A stretch of 64,000 bases of DNA from CAYUVF01 sp964448045 (GCA_964448045.1 CAYUVF010000005.1:1-64000), one strand, 5' to 3'. Shown: positions 33,255 to 44,534, counted from the first letter of the stretch. Translations and numbers: made by a program. The notes: generated by a model from the letters alone, not told the origin.

Positions 33255-35261
33255 ATGGACCCCCTCCCCCTTGGCGACGCCACGGATACGCTGTTCGCGG
33301 AGTTTCCGCCGACCTCCACCGATGAATGGGATGCCAAGATCCAGGAGGATCTGGGAGGTAAGGATTACGAAAAGGTCCTCATCTGGGACAGCATCGAAGG
33401 CGTGCGCCTCCAGCCCTACTATCGCCGTGAAGACCTCGATACGGTGGAGCACCGCGATCTCCTTCCGCTTGCCGATCGCACCGAGGCTCCGGCCAATACC
33501 TGGCGGATCCGTCAGGATATTGCGAATCCAGATCTGGAGGCCGCACAGGAGCACGCCGCGACCGCGCTCGGCCGCGGGGTGACGGATCTCGGCTTCATCG
33601 TCCGGCCACGCGACGGACATCTTCACGGCGTTCCGATCCAGTCGCAGGACGACCTGGATCAGCTCCTCGCCGAGATCCCGCTGGAGGAAACGCCTCTGCA
33701 CTTCCAGAGCGGGGCCGCGGGGATCCCGCTGCTGGCCATGCTGCTCAACACGGCCAATCGGCGGGGCGCGGCGCGCTCCGCCCTCACCGGCTCAATTGAC
33801 TTCGATCCCGCCGCGGGGCTCCTGAAAGAAGACCTCCGCTCCCCAGAGCGCGCCTACGATCTTGCGACTCGGTTGGCTGATCAGGCGAAGCCTATGGACG
33901 CCTTCTCGACGCTTGCCATCGACATGCGCCCCTATCACGCCGCGGGCGGATCGGCCGTACAGCAGCTCGGCTTTGCGCTGGCAGCGCTCAGTGAACTCCT
34001 CGCGCAGGCGACCGACCGCGGCTGCTCGGCAGACGCCGTGCGGCGCGCGCTTCACCTCATCGTGCCGGTGGGTACCTCCTTTTTCGTAGAGATCGGGAAA
34101 TTGCGGGCGCTTCGCCTGCTCCTCCCGCAGGTTCTCGAAGCGTACGAAGCCGAGGGCGCCCTGCCCCTCCTCCAGGCGACAACGGCGTGGCGTGACCAGA
34201 CCGTCTACGATCCGCACGTGAACATGCTGCGCGCCACCACCGCCGCCACTGCCGCTGTCGTCGGCGGATGCGATGTGCTCACCGTCCGCCCCTTCGATGA
34301 GGCCTTCGAAGCGCCCGATGCGTTCGCGTATCGGATCGCCCGCAACACACAGCTCATCCTGAAGCACGAAGCCCACTTCGACGTCGTGGCCGACCCCGCA
34401 GCGGGCGCCTACTACGTCGAGCAACTCACCGATCAGCTGGCCGAAAAGGCATGGGCGCTCTTCCAGAACGTCGAGGCGCAAGAGGGGCTGCTTGCGGCGC
34501 TCCGCTCCGGATGGGTACAGGAGCAGATTTGCTCCGTGCAATCGACCCGGCAGAAAGAAGTAGCAGAGCGCGAGCGGGTCCTTGTCGGTACGAATCACTA
34601 CCCGGACTTGGACGAGGCCCGACGTGCCGCCCTCCCAGACGAATCCGATGATCCGCCACTTCAGCACACGAACGTGAGCTTGGATCTGCACGATGCCGCC
34701 TCCCCCCTGGCCACGATCCGGCAGGCGGTCGATGAGGTGGCTACACTGGGCGATGTGGTGCACGCGCTGCGCGCTGGCACATCGGAGATCGATTCGCTTC
34801 CGCTGCAGCGCACGGCCGAGCCGTTCGAAACCCTCCGCCTCCGCACCGAAACCTACGCGGCCGAGCAGGACAGAGCCCCCACAGTGTTTCTCCTTCCCAT
34901 CGGGCACCCGTCGTGGCGAAGTGCCCGCGCCACCTTTGCGCGCAACTTCTTCGGAGTCGCTGGTTTTGATATCGTCGAAAATCTGCGCTTCGACACGCCC
35001 GAGGAAGGTGCCCGGGCCGCTCTGGAGGCCAATGCGGATGTCGTCGTCATCTGCAGCTCGGATGCCGAATACGCCGAGGTCACCCCGCCCGTTTGTTCGA
35101 CCCTCCACGACGCCGGATCAGACGCGCTCATCGTCGTGGCTGGCTACCCCTCCGATCAGATTGTCGCACTCGAAGAAGCCGGCGTGGACGGCTTCATCCA
35201 CAAGCGTTCGCCGCTGCTCGATACGCTGGCCGACTACCAGCAGCGCCTGGGCATCGCGTAG
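33255..35261 (+). CDS. mutA: Methylmalonyl-CoA mutase small (alpha-like) subunit
   Basis: The 668-residue protein is the non-catalytic partner of the B12-dependent mutase that converts methylmalonyl-CoA to succinyl-CoA. It has a degenerate TIM barrel (AFSTLAIDMRPYHAAGGSAV, IARNTQLILKHEAHFDVVADPAAGAYYVE, quoted in parts) and a C-terminal cobalamin-binding-like fold (about 540-668). That fold lacks the DxHxxG cobalt-ligand motif, as expected for this subunit. mutB follows after 51 bp and meaB after that, forming one operon. It would serve propionate oxidation or odd-chain and branched-chain catabolism. Confidence 0.93.
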   Translation: MDPLPLGDATDTLFAEFPPTSTDEWDAKIQEDLGGKDYEKVLIWDSIEGVRLQPYYRREDLDTVEHRDLLPLADRTEAPANTWRIRQDIANPDLEAAQEHAATALGRGVTDLGFIVRPRDGHLHGVPIQSQDDLDQLLAEIPLEETPLHFQSGAAGIPLLAMLLNTANRRGAARSALTGSIDFDPAAGLLKEDLRSPERAYDLATRLADQAKPMDAFSTLAIDMRPYHAAGGSAVQQLGFALAALSELLAQATDRGCSADAVRRALHLIVPVGTSFFVEIGKLRALRLLLPQVLEAYEAEGALPLLQATTAWRDQTVYDPHVNMLRATTAATAAVVGGCDVLTVRPFDEAFEAPDAFAYRIARNTQLILKHEAHFDVVADPAAGAYYVEQLTDQLAEKAWALFQNVEAQEGLLAALRSGWVQEQICSVQSTRQKEVAERERVLVGTNHYPDLDEARRAALPDESDDPPLQHTNVSLDLHDAASPLATIRQAVDEVATLGDVVHALRAGTSEIDSLPLQRTAEPFETLRLRTETYAAEQDRAPTVFLLPIGHPSWRSARATFARNFFGVAGFDIVENLRFDTPEEGARAALEANADVVVICSSDAEYAEVTPPVCSTLHDAGSDALIVVAGYPSDQIVALEEAGVDGFIHKRSPLLDTLADYQQRLGIA

Positions 35262-35312
35262 CGCCCTCAGCATGCCGCTCCCGCTTGACTCCTCACCGAC
35301 GCCGCATCCGCC

Positions 35313-37460
<2,148 letters not shown>

Positions 37461-37498
37461 CAACTCTTCGACGTGTTGCCCATCGGGACCTCGCCTGC

Positions 37499-38533
37499 AT
37501 GTCCAACCTGAACCCCAACCTCGACCGCCCCCTGAATGCCACCCGCCCCCACGAGCGCTCCGTAGAGAACTTCGTTGAAGGCATCTTATCGGGTGACCGG
37601 GTGATGCTGAGCCAGGCCATCACCCTGGTTGAAAGCACGCGCACCGATCATCAGGAGAAGGGGCAGGCAATCATCGACCGATGCTTGCCCCACACCGGGG
37701 ACTCGATTCGGGTCGCCATAACGGGCGTACCCGGCGTCGGCAAAAGCACATTCATCGAAGCACTCGGCACCCGGTTGATCGATGACAATCATCGGCTCGC
37801 CGTCCTCGCGGTCGACCCCACCAGCGAGCGCACGAAAGGCAGCATCCTCGGGGATAAGACGCGCATGGGCGCACTGGCTTCAAGCGACCAGGTCTTCATC
37901 CGCCCCTCCCCCACAGCCGGATCGCTGGGCGGCGTCGCTCGCAAAACACGCGAGACGATTTTGCTCTGCGAAGCTGCGGGCTACGACACGATCTTTGTCG
38001 AAACTGTCGGCGTCGGCCAATCTGAAACCACCGTCCACTCGATGGTCGATTTCTTTCTGTTGCTTGCCCTGGCAGGCGCGGGTGATGAACTGCAAGGCAT
38101 CAAACGCGGCATCGTCGAAATGGCTGATGCCATCGTCATCAACAAGGCCGACGGCGCGAACAAAGACGCGGCCCGAAAGGCGCAGTCTGAATATCAGAAC
38201 GCGCTTCACCTCTTTCCCCCAACCGAGTCCGGCTGGTCTCCCCCTGTGCTCACCTGCTCGGCTTTGACGGGCGACGGGATTAAAGCGGTCTGGGACACGA
38301 TCCACGCGTACCGGGAGCATGCCGACTCCACGGGCTATCTGCAGGCGCGCCGCAGACGGCAATCGCGCTACTGGATGCATCAGACGATCGAGCACCGCCT
38401 CAAAGAAGACTTCTTCGGCCACCCTGAAGTGCAAGACACCATCGACCAGATCGAGGCCGAGGTGCTCGACGGGGCCATTAGTTCATTCGCCGCAGCCGAG
38501 CGTCTGATCCGTCTCTACCGCTCCGACGCGTAG
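37499..38533 (+). CDS. meaB: Methylmalonyl-CoA mutase-associated GTPase MeaB
   Basis: The 344-residue G3E-type GTPase protects and reactivates methylmalonyl-CoA mutase by gating cobalamin loading. It shows a P-loop TGVPGVGKST (about 75-84), VLAVDPTSERTKGSILGDKTRM, ETVGVGQSE and the NKADGAN base-recognition motif. It starts 38 bp after mutB, so it is clearly in the same operon. The related ArgK name is used for the same family in some annotations. Confidence 0.95.
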   Translation: MSNLNPNLDRPLNATRPHERSVENFVEGILSGDRVMLSQAITLVESTRTDHQEKGQAIIDRCLPHTGDSIRVAITGVPGVGKSTFIEALGTRLIDDNHRLAVLAVDPTSERTKGSILGDKTRMGALASSDQVFIRPSPTAGSLGGVARKTRETILLCEAAGYDTIFVETVGVGQSETTVHSMVDFFLLLALAGAGDELQGIKRGIVEMADAIVINKADGANKDAARKAQSEYQNALHLFPPTESGWSPPVLTCSALTGDGIKAVWDTIHAYREHADSTGYLQARRRRQSRYWMHQTIEHRLKEDFFGHPEVQDTIDQIEAEVLDGAISSFAAAERLIRLYRSDA

Positions 38534-38575
38534 AAGGATCTGATCGGGCACGTTATCCGCTCAAGAAAGACACCC

Positions 38576-38614
38576 AATAAAAACGCCCCTGCCCGCCACA
38601 GGCCGACAGGGGCG
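38576..38614 (-). terminator. Intrinsic terminator (distal one downstream of tRNA-Lys)
   Basis: On the minus strand CGCCCCTG pairs with CAGGGGCG, with further pairing possible inside, and is followed by TTTTTATTGGG. It ends a minus-strand transcript. Because the tRNA-Lys already has its own terminator 110 bp upstream, this one may belong to a separate small RNA. It also lies 43 bp after the convergent meaB stop, but lacks a T-tract on the plus strand. Confidence 0.75.
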
Positions 38615-38680
38615 CATCCACACACGCATGCAGGGAGAACAACATGGAGGAATGCTCTCTGCTACATGCATGATATATAT
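38576..38680 (-). ncRNA. Candidate small RNA between two terminators
   Basis: The minus strand between the tRNA-Lys terminator and the next terminator has an AT-rich patch (ATAAATATATATC, 38671-38685) that could be a -10 region. It is followed by a predicted hairpin: GCAT-(bulge GUA)-GCAGAGAG pairs with CTCCCTGC-ATGC with one mismatch. A strong terminator then ends the stretch. No convincing protein is encoded. The signal pattern suits a ~100-nt RNA, but no known RNA family is recognised. Confidence 0.28.
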
Positions 38681-38687
38681 TTATCCT

Positions 38688-38698
38688 TGCAATAACGG
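38688..38698 (-). repeat. CCGTTATTGCA element upstream of candidate small RNA
   Basis: This is an exact copy of the 11-mer also found at 2948-2958 and 20469-20479, in the same orientation. Here it lies directly before an AT-rich stretch between two terminators. Confidence 0.5.
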
Positions 38699-38720
38699 TT
38701 CCAGCCAGCGTTTTGAAACC

Positions 38721-38757
38721 AATAAAAACGCCCTCTCTGAAAAACAGAAAGGGCGTT
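38721..38757 (-). terminator. Intrinsic terminator of tRNA-Lys
   Basis: On the minus strand AACGCCC pairs with GGGCGTT and the stem is extended by CAGA/TCTG pairs, followed by TTTTTATTGG. It lies 23 bp beyond the tRNA 3' end. Its tail matches the next terminator over about 14 bases (CCAATAAAAACGCC, plus-strand reading). Confidence 0.88.
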
Positions 38758-38779
38758 CTGCAAATCATCCAGCCTGGCG

Positions 38780-38855
38780 TGGTAGGCCCGGAGGGATTCG
38801 AACCCCCGACCCGCGGATTAAGAGTCCGCTGCTCTGCCAGCTGAGCTACGGGCCT
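38780..38855 (-). tRNA. tRNA-Lys (anticodon CTT), CCA encoded
   Basis: The 76-base gene folds as a full cloverleaf. Acceptor arms AGGCCCG and CGGGCCT pair perfectly, the D-arm is GCTC/GAGC, and the anticodon stem GCGGA/TCCGC encloses CTCTTAA with anticodon CTT (codon AAG). The T-arm is GGGGG-TTCGAAT-CCCTC, followed by discriminator A and an encoded CCA end. An own intrinsic terminator follows at 38721-38757. Confidence 0.97.
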
Positions 38856-39099
38856 GTTGACATGGCAAAGTAGTCCTGGCGTAGCACCATGACTACCTGC
38901 ACCGGTGGAAGTCATAACAAACACTCACGGAAAAGTTCTGAATGGTCTGTGATGGTTTAGCAAAAGCAGGTCGAGATCAGGCCCTCATCTGATCAACGCA
39001 TCGCACATTTAACTCGCGGCGTAACAACAGTGCACCTTCAGGGACGTAGCATTTTCCTCAATCGTACCGGATCTTCAGCCCCGACGCCAACGACTTCCC

Positions 39100-40053
39100 A
39101 TGTCACTCAACCGCTCTGCCACCATGTCGGCACTCCCGCAGCCCCTCGTTCTTCTGCTCTCCAGCCTGCTGATCGCCTGGGGCATCGGGTGTGCGCAGCC
39201 GGAGGATGCCCCCTCCGAGCGCGACTCGCCATCCGTCGTACCCGAAGCACAAGTTGAGCGAAAGGTAGCCGAGGCTCGTAACCGGCTGACGCAGCGTGAG
39301 GGCGGCCGGCTGGTGCTACGCGCGATCGAAGCGCACGGGGGACTCGCCGCCTGGTACCGTGCACCGACGAGTTCGTACACGTGGGAATATGCCAACGTCG
39401 GGGCCGACCTGCACTTCAAATCGTTTCTCGTGGCCGATAACCAGACGCGCCGCGTCTACCATGACCTGATGAGCGTCGGGCCTTATGGCGATCCGCGGCC
39501 GGTCGATGCACACTTTGCGTGGGATGGCACTATCGCCTGGATGGCCCCCGATACCATCGAGCGCCCCAATCCGCACTTCTGGGCTACCACGGGTTACTAC
39601 TTCGAGCAGATCCCCTTCCTTCTGGCCGATCCGGGCCTGACGTATGAGCGCCTTCCCGACGAGACTCTCGGCGACACCACGTACGAGCTTGTCCGCGTCG
39701 GATATCAGGAGGGCGTGGGTTACTCCGATGACGACACCTACACCCTGTACGTCCATCCGGAAACCGGTCGCGTCGATGCCATCCGATACACGGTGACGTA
39801 CGGCCAAGACGTGCCCTCCGACGCCGATCTGCCGGAAACGCTGTTTACATACGAGGACTACGTGACCGTTCACGGCCTCACCGTACCCACGCACTTTAAG
39901 GGGTACGGTTACGGGGATGGCGAGCGGGGCGACTTCAAGAACGAAGCCTGGGCCGACAGCATCTCTTTCCGCCGCCCCTTCGACGCCTCGAAGCTGACCC
40001 CGCCCGAAAACGCCCGGATCGTCGAGCCCCCGCCGGTCGGCAACGGGGAATGA
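39100..40053 (+). CDS. Putative lipoprotein (DUF6503-like)
   Basis: The 317-residue protein has a hydrophobic N-terminal signal sequence ending in a lipobox-like WGIGC (Cys about residue 31), then a Glu/Ser-rich linker. The mature part (VLRAIEAHGGLAAWYRAP..., a TYTLYVHPETGRVDAIRY beta-strand pair, and FTYEDYVTVHGLTVPTHFK) resembles LolA/LolB-like beta-barrel lipoproteins grouped as DUF6503 in Bacteroidota. That family name is from memory. The function is unknown; the protein is probably anchored in the outer or inner membrane facing the periplasm. It stands alone between the tRNA-Lys and the EamA transporter. Confidence 0.7.
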   Translation: MSLNRSATMSALPQPLVLLLSSLLIAWGIGCAQPEDAPSERDSPSVVPEAQVERKVAEARNRLTQREGGRLVLRAIEAHGGLAAWYRAPTSSYTWEYANVGADLHFKSFLVADNQTRRVYHDLMSVGPYGDPRPVDAHFAWDGTIAWMAPDTIERPNPHFWATTGYYFEQIPFLLADPGLTYERLPDETLGDTTYELVRVGYQEGVGYSDDDTYTLYVHPETGRVDAIRYTVTYGQDVPSDADLPETLFTYEDYVTVHGLTVPTHFKGYGYGDGERGDFKNEAWADSISFRRPFDASKLTPPENARIVEPPPVGNGE

Positions 40054-40183
40054 TCGGAGGTCTCCCCTGATTGCCTTGAAACGCCGGTCTTCGTGGGCTC
40101 TTTGCGGCACGGGCGAATCAAGCTGAGGGCGCGTGCTTAGCACAGGTTGTACCCACCCTCCTGCCCGTCTTCGCCCCCACGAT

Positions 40184-41062
40184 ATGGATACCACCGAGTC
40201 TCCGATCAGCATCCAATCGGGGCTGGCATACATGGTCGGGGCAGCGTTCTTCTTCAGCTTGATGAGCCTCTTCGTCAAGCTCGTGGGCCAGCGGCTGCCC
40301 AGCCAAGAGATCGTGCTGGTGCGCAGCGTCGTAACCCTGCTCTACAGCTACCTGGCCGTCCGATGGGCGGGCGTGCATCTCTGGGGATCCAACAAGAAAC
40401 TGCTGTGGCTGCGCGGGCTGCTTGGCTTTTGCGCGCTGAGCTGCTTCTTCTTTGCACTGACAAAGCTGCCCCTCGCCGACGCCACCGTCATCCATTACAC
40501 GAATCCGGTCTTCACCGCGCTGATTGCCGCTGTCGCCCTGAAAGAATCAATCTCTGGTGGCGAGATCATCGGTGCGCTGCTGAGCCTGGTCGGCGTTGCG
40601 CTGATGGCTCGGCCTTCCTTCCTCTTCGGCACGGGGCCCGGATCGCTTCCCCTCCTCTACGTGGGCGTAGCGCTCGGCGGCGCGCTCTTCTCCGCCGCGG
40701 CGTACACGACGGTGCGCAAGCTCCGCGAGACCGAGCATCCGCTGGTGGTCGTCTTCTATTTCCCGCTGGTTGCCACCCTTGGCTCCGGCCCAACGGCAGC
40801 TCTGACGGAGGTGCATTGGCCCCTGTGGTGGGAGTGGATCGTGATGATCCTGGGCGTAGCCGGATGCGCCCAAATCGCGCAAATCCTGCTGACGAACGGG
40901 CTCCACAGAGAGCGTGCGGGCCGCGCGATGGCCATGACCTATCTGCAGATCGTCTTCGCCGCAATCTGGGGGATGCTCTTCTTTCAGGAGTTCCCGGATC
41001 TGCTCAGCATCATCGGCGCGCTGCTCGTAATCAGCGGGACGCTCGTGGTGGCACGGCGCTGA
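40184..41062 (+). CDS. DMT-superfamily (EamA) transporter
   Basis: The 292-residue integral membrane protein has about ten hydrophobic helices arranged as two EamA repeats, with LPLADATVIHYTNPVFTALI in the first and GRAMAMTYLQIVFAAIWG in the second. Members export metabolites or amino acids; the substrate here is unknown. The ATG at 40184 (MDTTESPIS) puts the first helix at about residue 15; an upstream GTG at 40133 would add a non-conserved leader. It converges with the DUF4126 gene. Confidence 0.88.
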   Translation: MDTTESPISIQSGLAYMVGAAFFFSLMSLFVKLVGQRLPSQEIVLVRSVVTLLYSYLAVRWAGVHLWGSNKKLLWLRGLLGFCALSCFFFALTKLPLADATVIHYTNPVFTALIAAVALKESISGGEIIGALLSLVGVALMARPSFLFGTGPGSLPLLYVGVALGGALFSAAAYTTVRKLRETEHPLVVVFYFPLVATLGSGPTAALTEVHWPLWWEWIVMILGVAGCAQIAQILLTNGLHRERAGRAMAMTYLQIVFAAIWGMLFFQEFPDLLSIIGALLVISGTLVVARR

Positions 41063-41090
41063 TCCATGGCCTTGCTTCCATGGCCTTGCT
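41063..41090. repeat. 14-bp tandem duplication between convergent genes
   Basis: TCCATGGCCTTGCT occurs twice in direct succession, immediately after the EamA transporter stop codon and touching the end of the DUF4126 gene. It looks like a simple replication-slippage duplication. Confidence 0.8.
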
Positions 41091-41658
41091 ACCGGTGAGA
41101 TGTTCGGCGGCGACGCTTGAATAGCCGGCGTACGGCCAGCACAATGACCATGATGACGGCAGCCAGCGCAACGAACGGCGCCACGATGGCCAACAGCGTC
41201 GTGACGACCGATGCGATGGCTTCGCCCGTCGACACGAGGAAATTGCCCAGCCCACCCGTGCCGGCCGACGACGCCCCGCGCGTCACCACCGTTCCGCCCT
41301 GCACGAGGCCAGCCGATCCACCGCCCGCGATGACCGCCAACGTCCACTGCGCGAACGGCGGCAGGTCCCCGAGGACCGATGCGCTCGCCAGTACCCCCGC
41401 GCCCACGGCAGCCGGACTCGCGATCGCGTCCAACGCGTTATCGAGCCACGGGACGTAATACGCCAACACTTCCACGCCCGTTGCCGTCCCGAAGCCAATC
41501 AGCGCGGGCATCGTACCCATCCACGCGAACTGCTCCGCCAGCTCCAGATAGCCGAGCATCGATGCGCCGCTCATCATTAAAAGCGGGACGAACACCCGGA
41601 AGCCGCAGGCCGCGCTCAGGCCCACGCCGACGGCAATGCTGATTAGCGGCAGATCCAT
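41089..41658 (-). CDS. DUF4126 domain-containing membrane protein
   Basis: The 189-residue membrane protein begins ISIAVGVGLSAACGFRVFVP, the usual DUF4126 opening, and continues with YVPWLDNALDAIASPAAVGAG. It ends in a long hydrophobic helix and a very basic tail (RRLFKRRRRTSHR). About four to five membrane spans are likely. The function is unknown. It lies 12 bp downstream of parE on the same strand and may share its transcript. Confidence 0.8.
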   Translation of the reverse strand: MDLPLISIAVGVGLSAACGFRVFVPLLMMSGASMLGYLELAEQFAWMGTMPALIGFGTATGVEVLAYYVPWLDNALDAIASPAAVGAGVLASASVLGDLPPFAQWTLAVIAGGGSAGLVQGGTVVTRGASSAGTGGLGNFLVSTGEAIASVVTTLLAIVAPFVALAAVIMVIVLAVRRLFKRRRRTSHR

Positions 41659-41670
41659 CAGGCTTGGGGG

Positions 41671-43608
41671 TCAGACGTCCAGTTCATCGACATCGGCAGC
41701 GTGCTGCATGATGAACTCGAAGCGCGCCGAGGAGTCGCGCCCCATCAAATCAGTGATCGTTTCCTCGGTGACGTAGTGCTCGGTGTCGGGGATGGTGACC
41801 TCCAACAGGCGGCGCGAATCGGGATCGAGCGTCGTCTGCTTCAGCGTCTTCGGCATCATCTCCCCGAGGCCTTTGAACCGCTGGATATCCGTTTTGAGGT
41901 TACGGCCGTCTTGCTGGATTTCGTTCAGGATGCGCTCCTTGTCGGCGTCGTCGAGCGCCCAGTGGGTGTCCTTGCCCGCATCGATGCGGTAGAGCGGCGG
42001 CTGCGCGATGTAGACGAATCCGCCGGTGATGAGCGGACGCATGTAGCGATAAAAGAACGTCAGCAGGAGGGTAGCGATGTGATGGCCGTCCGAATCCGCA
42101 TCCATCAGCAGGATGATCTTGTGATAGCGGAGGTTGGACAGATCGAGCTGGTCGCCGAGACCGCAGCCGAGCGCCTGGACGATGTTGGACAGCTCCTTAT
42201 TGTTCTGAACGCGCTTGAGCGTCGCCTGCTCGGCATTGAGCACCTTGCCGCGGAGCGGCAGCACGGCCTGATGCTCACGATCGCGCGCCTGCTTCGCCGA
42301 GCCGCCCGCCGAGTCGCCCTCCACGATGAACAGCTCCGACTCCGATGGCGTCGTCGAAGAACAGTCGGCCAGCTTCCCCGGCAGATTGAGGCGCCGGCGC
42401 GACCGCGTCGACCCGCGCGCACTCTGCGCTGCCGACCGGCTCGCGCGCCGCGCCTTCGCCGCCTGAATGACGCGGGTGGCAATGGCTTCACCCGTCGAAG
42501 AATGCGTGTTCAGGTACTGCTCCAGCTCCAGCCGCAGCGCCCCCGCCACCAGCGACCGCGCCGACGGGTTGTTCAGCTTGTCTTTCGTCTGCCCCTGAAA
42601 CTGCGGATCGACGAGGAAGAGGTTCACGATGGCAACCAGTCCCTCGCGGATGTCATCGGACTGCACTTCGAGCCGGCTCGGGATGAGATCGTGCGTTTCC
42701 ATGTACGACTTCACCGCACTCCGCACGCCGCTCTTGAAGCCCTGCTCGTGCGTGCCGCCGTCCTGCGTGGGGATGCCATTCACGAACGTGTGAATCTGCT
42801 CCTTCGGCGCCTCCGTCCACTGAAGCGCAATTTCGAGCCGGTTGGCCTCGTCCAGATCACTGTTGTTCAGCGTGAAGATGTCCTCGTGGATGGGCTGCAC
42901 CTTCAATTCGTCGATCAGGTACCCCAGATACTCGGCAATGCCACCCTCGTGATGAAACGCGTGCCGGGCATTGTTGACCTCATCGGTGAAGATGATGCGC
43001 AGGTCGCGATTCAGGTAGGTCTTGACTTCCAGCGTTTCCTGAATCCAGCCGACATCAAACTCGACCGACTCGAAGATCTCCGGATCGGGACGAAAGGTGA
43101 TCGACGTGCCCGTGCCCCGGACGCTATTTTTGACTTTCTGGACCTTATCCTGCGGGATGCCCCGCTCGTAGCGTTGCTCGTAAGCTGCGCCGTCCCGCTT
43201 CACGCGGGCCACCATCTCTTCCGAGAGCGCATTGACCACCGAGGCGCCTACGCCGTGCAATCCGCCGGAGGTGATGTAGTTGTTCGAGTCGAACTTGCCG
43301 CCAGCATGCAGCGTCGTCAGGATCACCTGGAGCGACGACACCTTCTTGTCCGGGTGCTCGTCGACGGGGATGCCGCGGCCGTTGTCGGTGACGGTGATGC
43401 TGCGGCCATCGGCGTGCAGGGTGACCTCAATCTGCGAGGCATAGCCGTTCGTTGCTTCATCGACGGCGTTATCGACCACCTCCCAGAGCAGGTGATGCAG
43501 GCCCGGCTTGCCCGTCCCGCCGATGTACATGCCGGGACGCTTCCGGACGGGCTCCAAGCCCTCCAGCACTTGAATGTCTTTGCCTGTATATGTCGTTGCT
43601 TCAGCCAT
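41671..43608 (-). CDS. parE: DNA topoisomerase IV subunit B
   Basis: The 645-residue type IIA topoisomerase ATPase subunit has the GHKL site (EVVDNAVDEA, TDNGRGIPVDEH, GGLHGVGASVVNALS). The TOPRIM domain carries IVEGDSAGGSA and DADSDGHHI. The short length and absence of the Gram-negative GyrB insert suit ParE, and its partner (44535-46865) lacks a GyrA box. Together they decatenate daughter chromosomes. An unusual Ser/Ala/Arg-rich insert (SRSAAQSARGSTRSRRR, about residues 385-402) lies just before the TOPRIM domain. It is third in parC - DUF2726 - parE. Confidence 0.9.
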   Translation of the reverse strand: MAEATTYTGKDIQVLEGLEPVRKRPGMYIGGTGKPGLHHLLWEVVDNAVDEATNGYASQIEVTLHADGRSITVTDNGRGIPVDEHPDKKVSSLQVILTTLHAGGKFDSNNYITSGGLHGVGASVVNALSEEMVARVKRDGAAYEQRYERGIPQDKVQKVKNSVRGTGTSITFRPDPEIFESVEFDVGWIQETLEVKTYLNRDLRIIFTDEVNNARHAFHHEGGIAEYLGYLIDELKVQPIHEDIFTLNNSDLDEANRLEIALQWTEAPKEQIHTFVNGIPTQDGGTHEQGFKSGVRSAVKSYMETHDLIPSRLEVQSDDIREGLVAIVNLFLVDPQFQGQTKDKLNNPSARSLVAGALRLELEQYLNTHSSTGEAIATRVIQAAKARRASRSAAQSARGSTRSRRRLNLPGKLADCSSTTPSESELFIVEGDSAGGSAKQARDREHQAVLPLRGKVLNAEQATLKRVQNNKELSNIVQALGCGLGDQLDLSNLRYHKIILLMDADSDGHHIATLLLTFFYRYMRPLITGGFVYIAQPPLYRIDAGKDTHWALDDADKERILNEIQQDGRNLKTDIQRFKGLGEMMPKTLKQTTLDPDSRRLLEVTIPDTEHYVTEETITDLMGRDSSARFEFIMQHAADVDELDV

Positions 43609-43629
43609 ACGTAGGGAGATTCTCAGATA

Positions 43630-44523
43630 CTACTCAGTGAGAGATACGGAGGAGCGGCGCACCACGGAGCGCAGGAGCCGCTCGAAATCAGCTTGCGTGA
43701 CTCCGGCGCCGCGCGGCCGGATGCGATAGAGCCGGTGCCCGGCACAGCTCAGAATCCGATCTTTGCGGCAGTCGTTGGCCCGGCGCTCGGGGGCGTCGTG
43801 GTGCGCGCTGTCCAGTTCGAAGAAATACAGGGGCCGGTACTGCTCGTGCTGATCGAAGATTACGCAGTCGACGATGCCTTTGAAGAAAAACGTACGCTCA
43901 TCGGCGGATAGCTGGTCGCGAATTGCCTCGTAATCGATCAAGCTGCTGAGAGCGACGTTCGGGTAGGGCGTGTACATCGGAAAGGCCGCCCGCGCCGCCC
44001 GAAAAAACGCCTCTTCCTGGGCCGACTTGAACAGACTGACCCTGTGATCGACCTCTGATGCCGGATCGTTGACCGTCAAGCGAATCCGCTCTGGCTGATC
44101 GTGCTCGAGTTGGCGCCGCACGACCCGATCCATCTCGTCCTCATCCCCCGCTCGGCCGCCTTTCAGAACCGCTTCGCACGCCGCCAGGTCCGGCGCAAAT
44201 CGGGCGACCTGCTGGGCAGCCTGTGCCTCATTGCGCGACCGATGCCACTCCACGAGTCGCTGCACCACCCGCTCGAAGCGCGCCTCCGGCAACCGGTGAA
44301 AGCCGCCGCTATGCAGGAGCAGCCACTTTTCCAGCGCGTTGGCCGTGGACGTCTCGTCGACCGATCCGTTCAGCGCCGTGAAGAAAGCATCTTCCAGCGT
44401 GGCGACGGCCTGCCGCGCGACAGCATCCCGCATCACTGCCTCCGGATGCTGATGCACCAGCGCCAGCCCCTCGGCCCAGTCGCCGTCCTGGGCATACCGA
44501 TAAATGCGTTCGGGATCCAGCAT
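43630..44523 (-). CDS. DUF2726 domain-containing protein between parC and parE
   Basis: The 297-residue protein has a helical N-terminal half (to about 150) with no family I recognise. Its C-terminal half fits DUF2726, an endonuclease-like fold: SAQEEAFFRAARAAFPMYTP, then PNVALSSLIDY, a VDCVIFDQHEQYRPLYFFELD strand pair with acidic residues, DRIL... and YRIRPRG. The usual acid/Lys-like nuclease core (ELD) is present. It lies 11 bp after parC and 21 bp before parE, so it must be co-transcribed with topoisomerase IV. The function is unknown; a DNA-processing role is inference from fold and location. Confidence 0.75.
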   Translation of the reverse strand: MLDPERIYRYAQDGDWAEGLALVHQHPEAVMRDAVARQAVATLEDAFFTALNGSVDETSTANALEKWLLLHSGGFHRLPEARFERVVQRLVEWHRSRNEAQAAQQVARFAPDLAACEAVLKGGRAGDEDEMDRVVRRQLEHDQPERIRLTVNDPASEVDHRVSLFKSAQEEAFFRAARAAFPMYTPYPNVALSSLIDYEAIRDQLSADERTFFFKGIVDCVIFDQHEQYRPLYFFELDSAHHDAPERRANDCRKDRILSCAGHRLYRIRPRGAGVTQADFERLLRSVVRRSSVSLTE

Positions 44524-44534
44524 GAAGTGTCAAT

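Noticed and set aside
38553..38924. Minus-strand open frame overlapping tRNA-Lys
   Set aside because: It runs through the tRNA and both terminators, so it cannot be a real protein gene.
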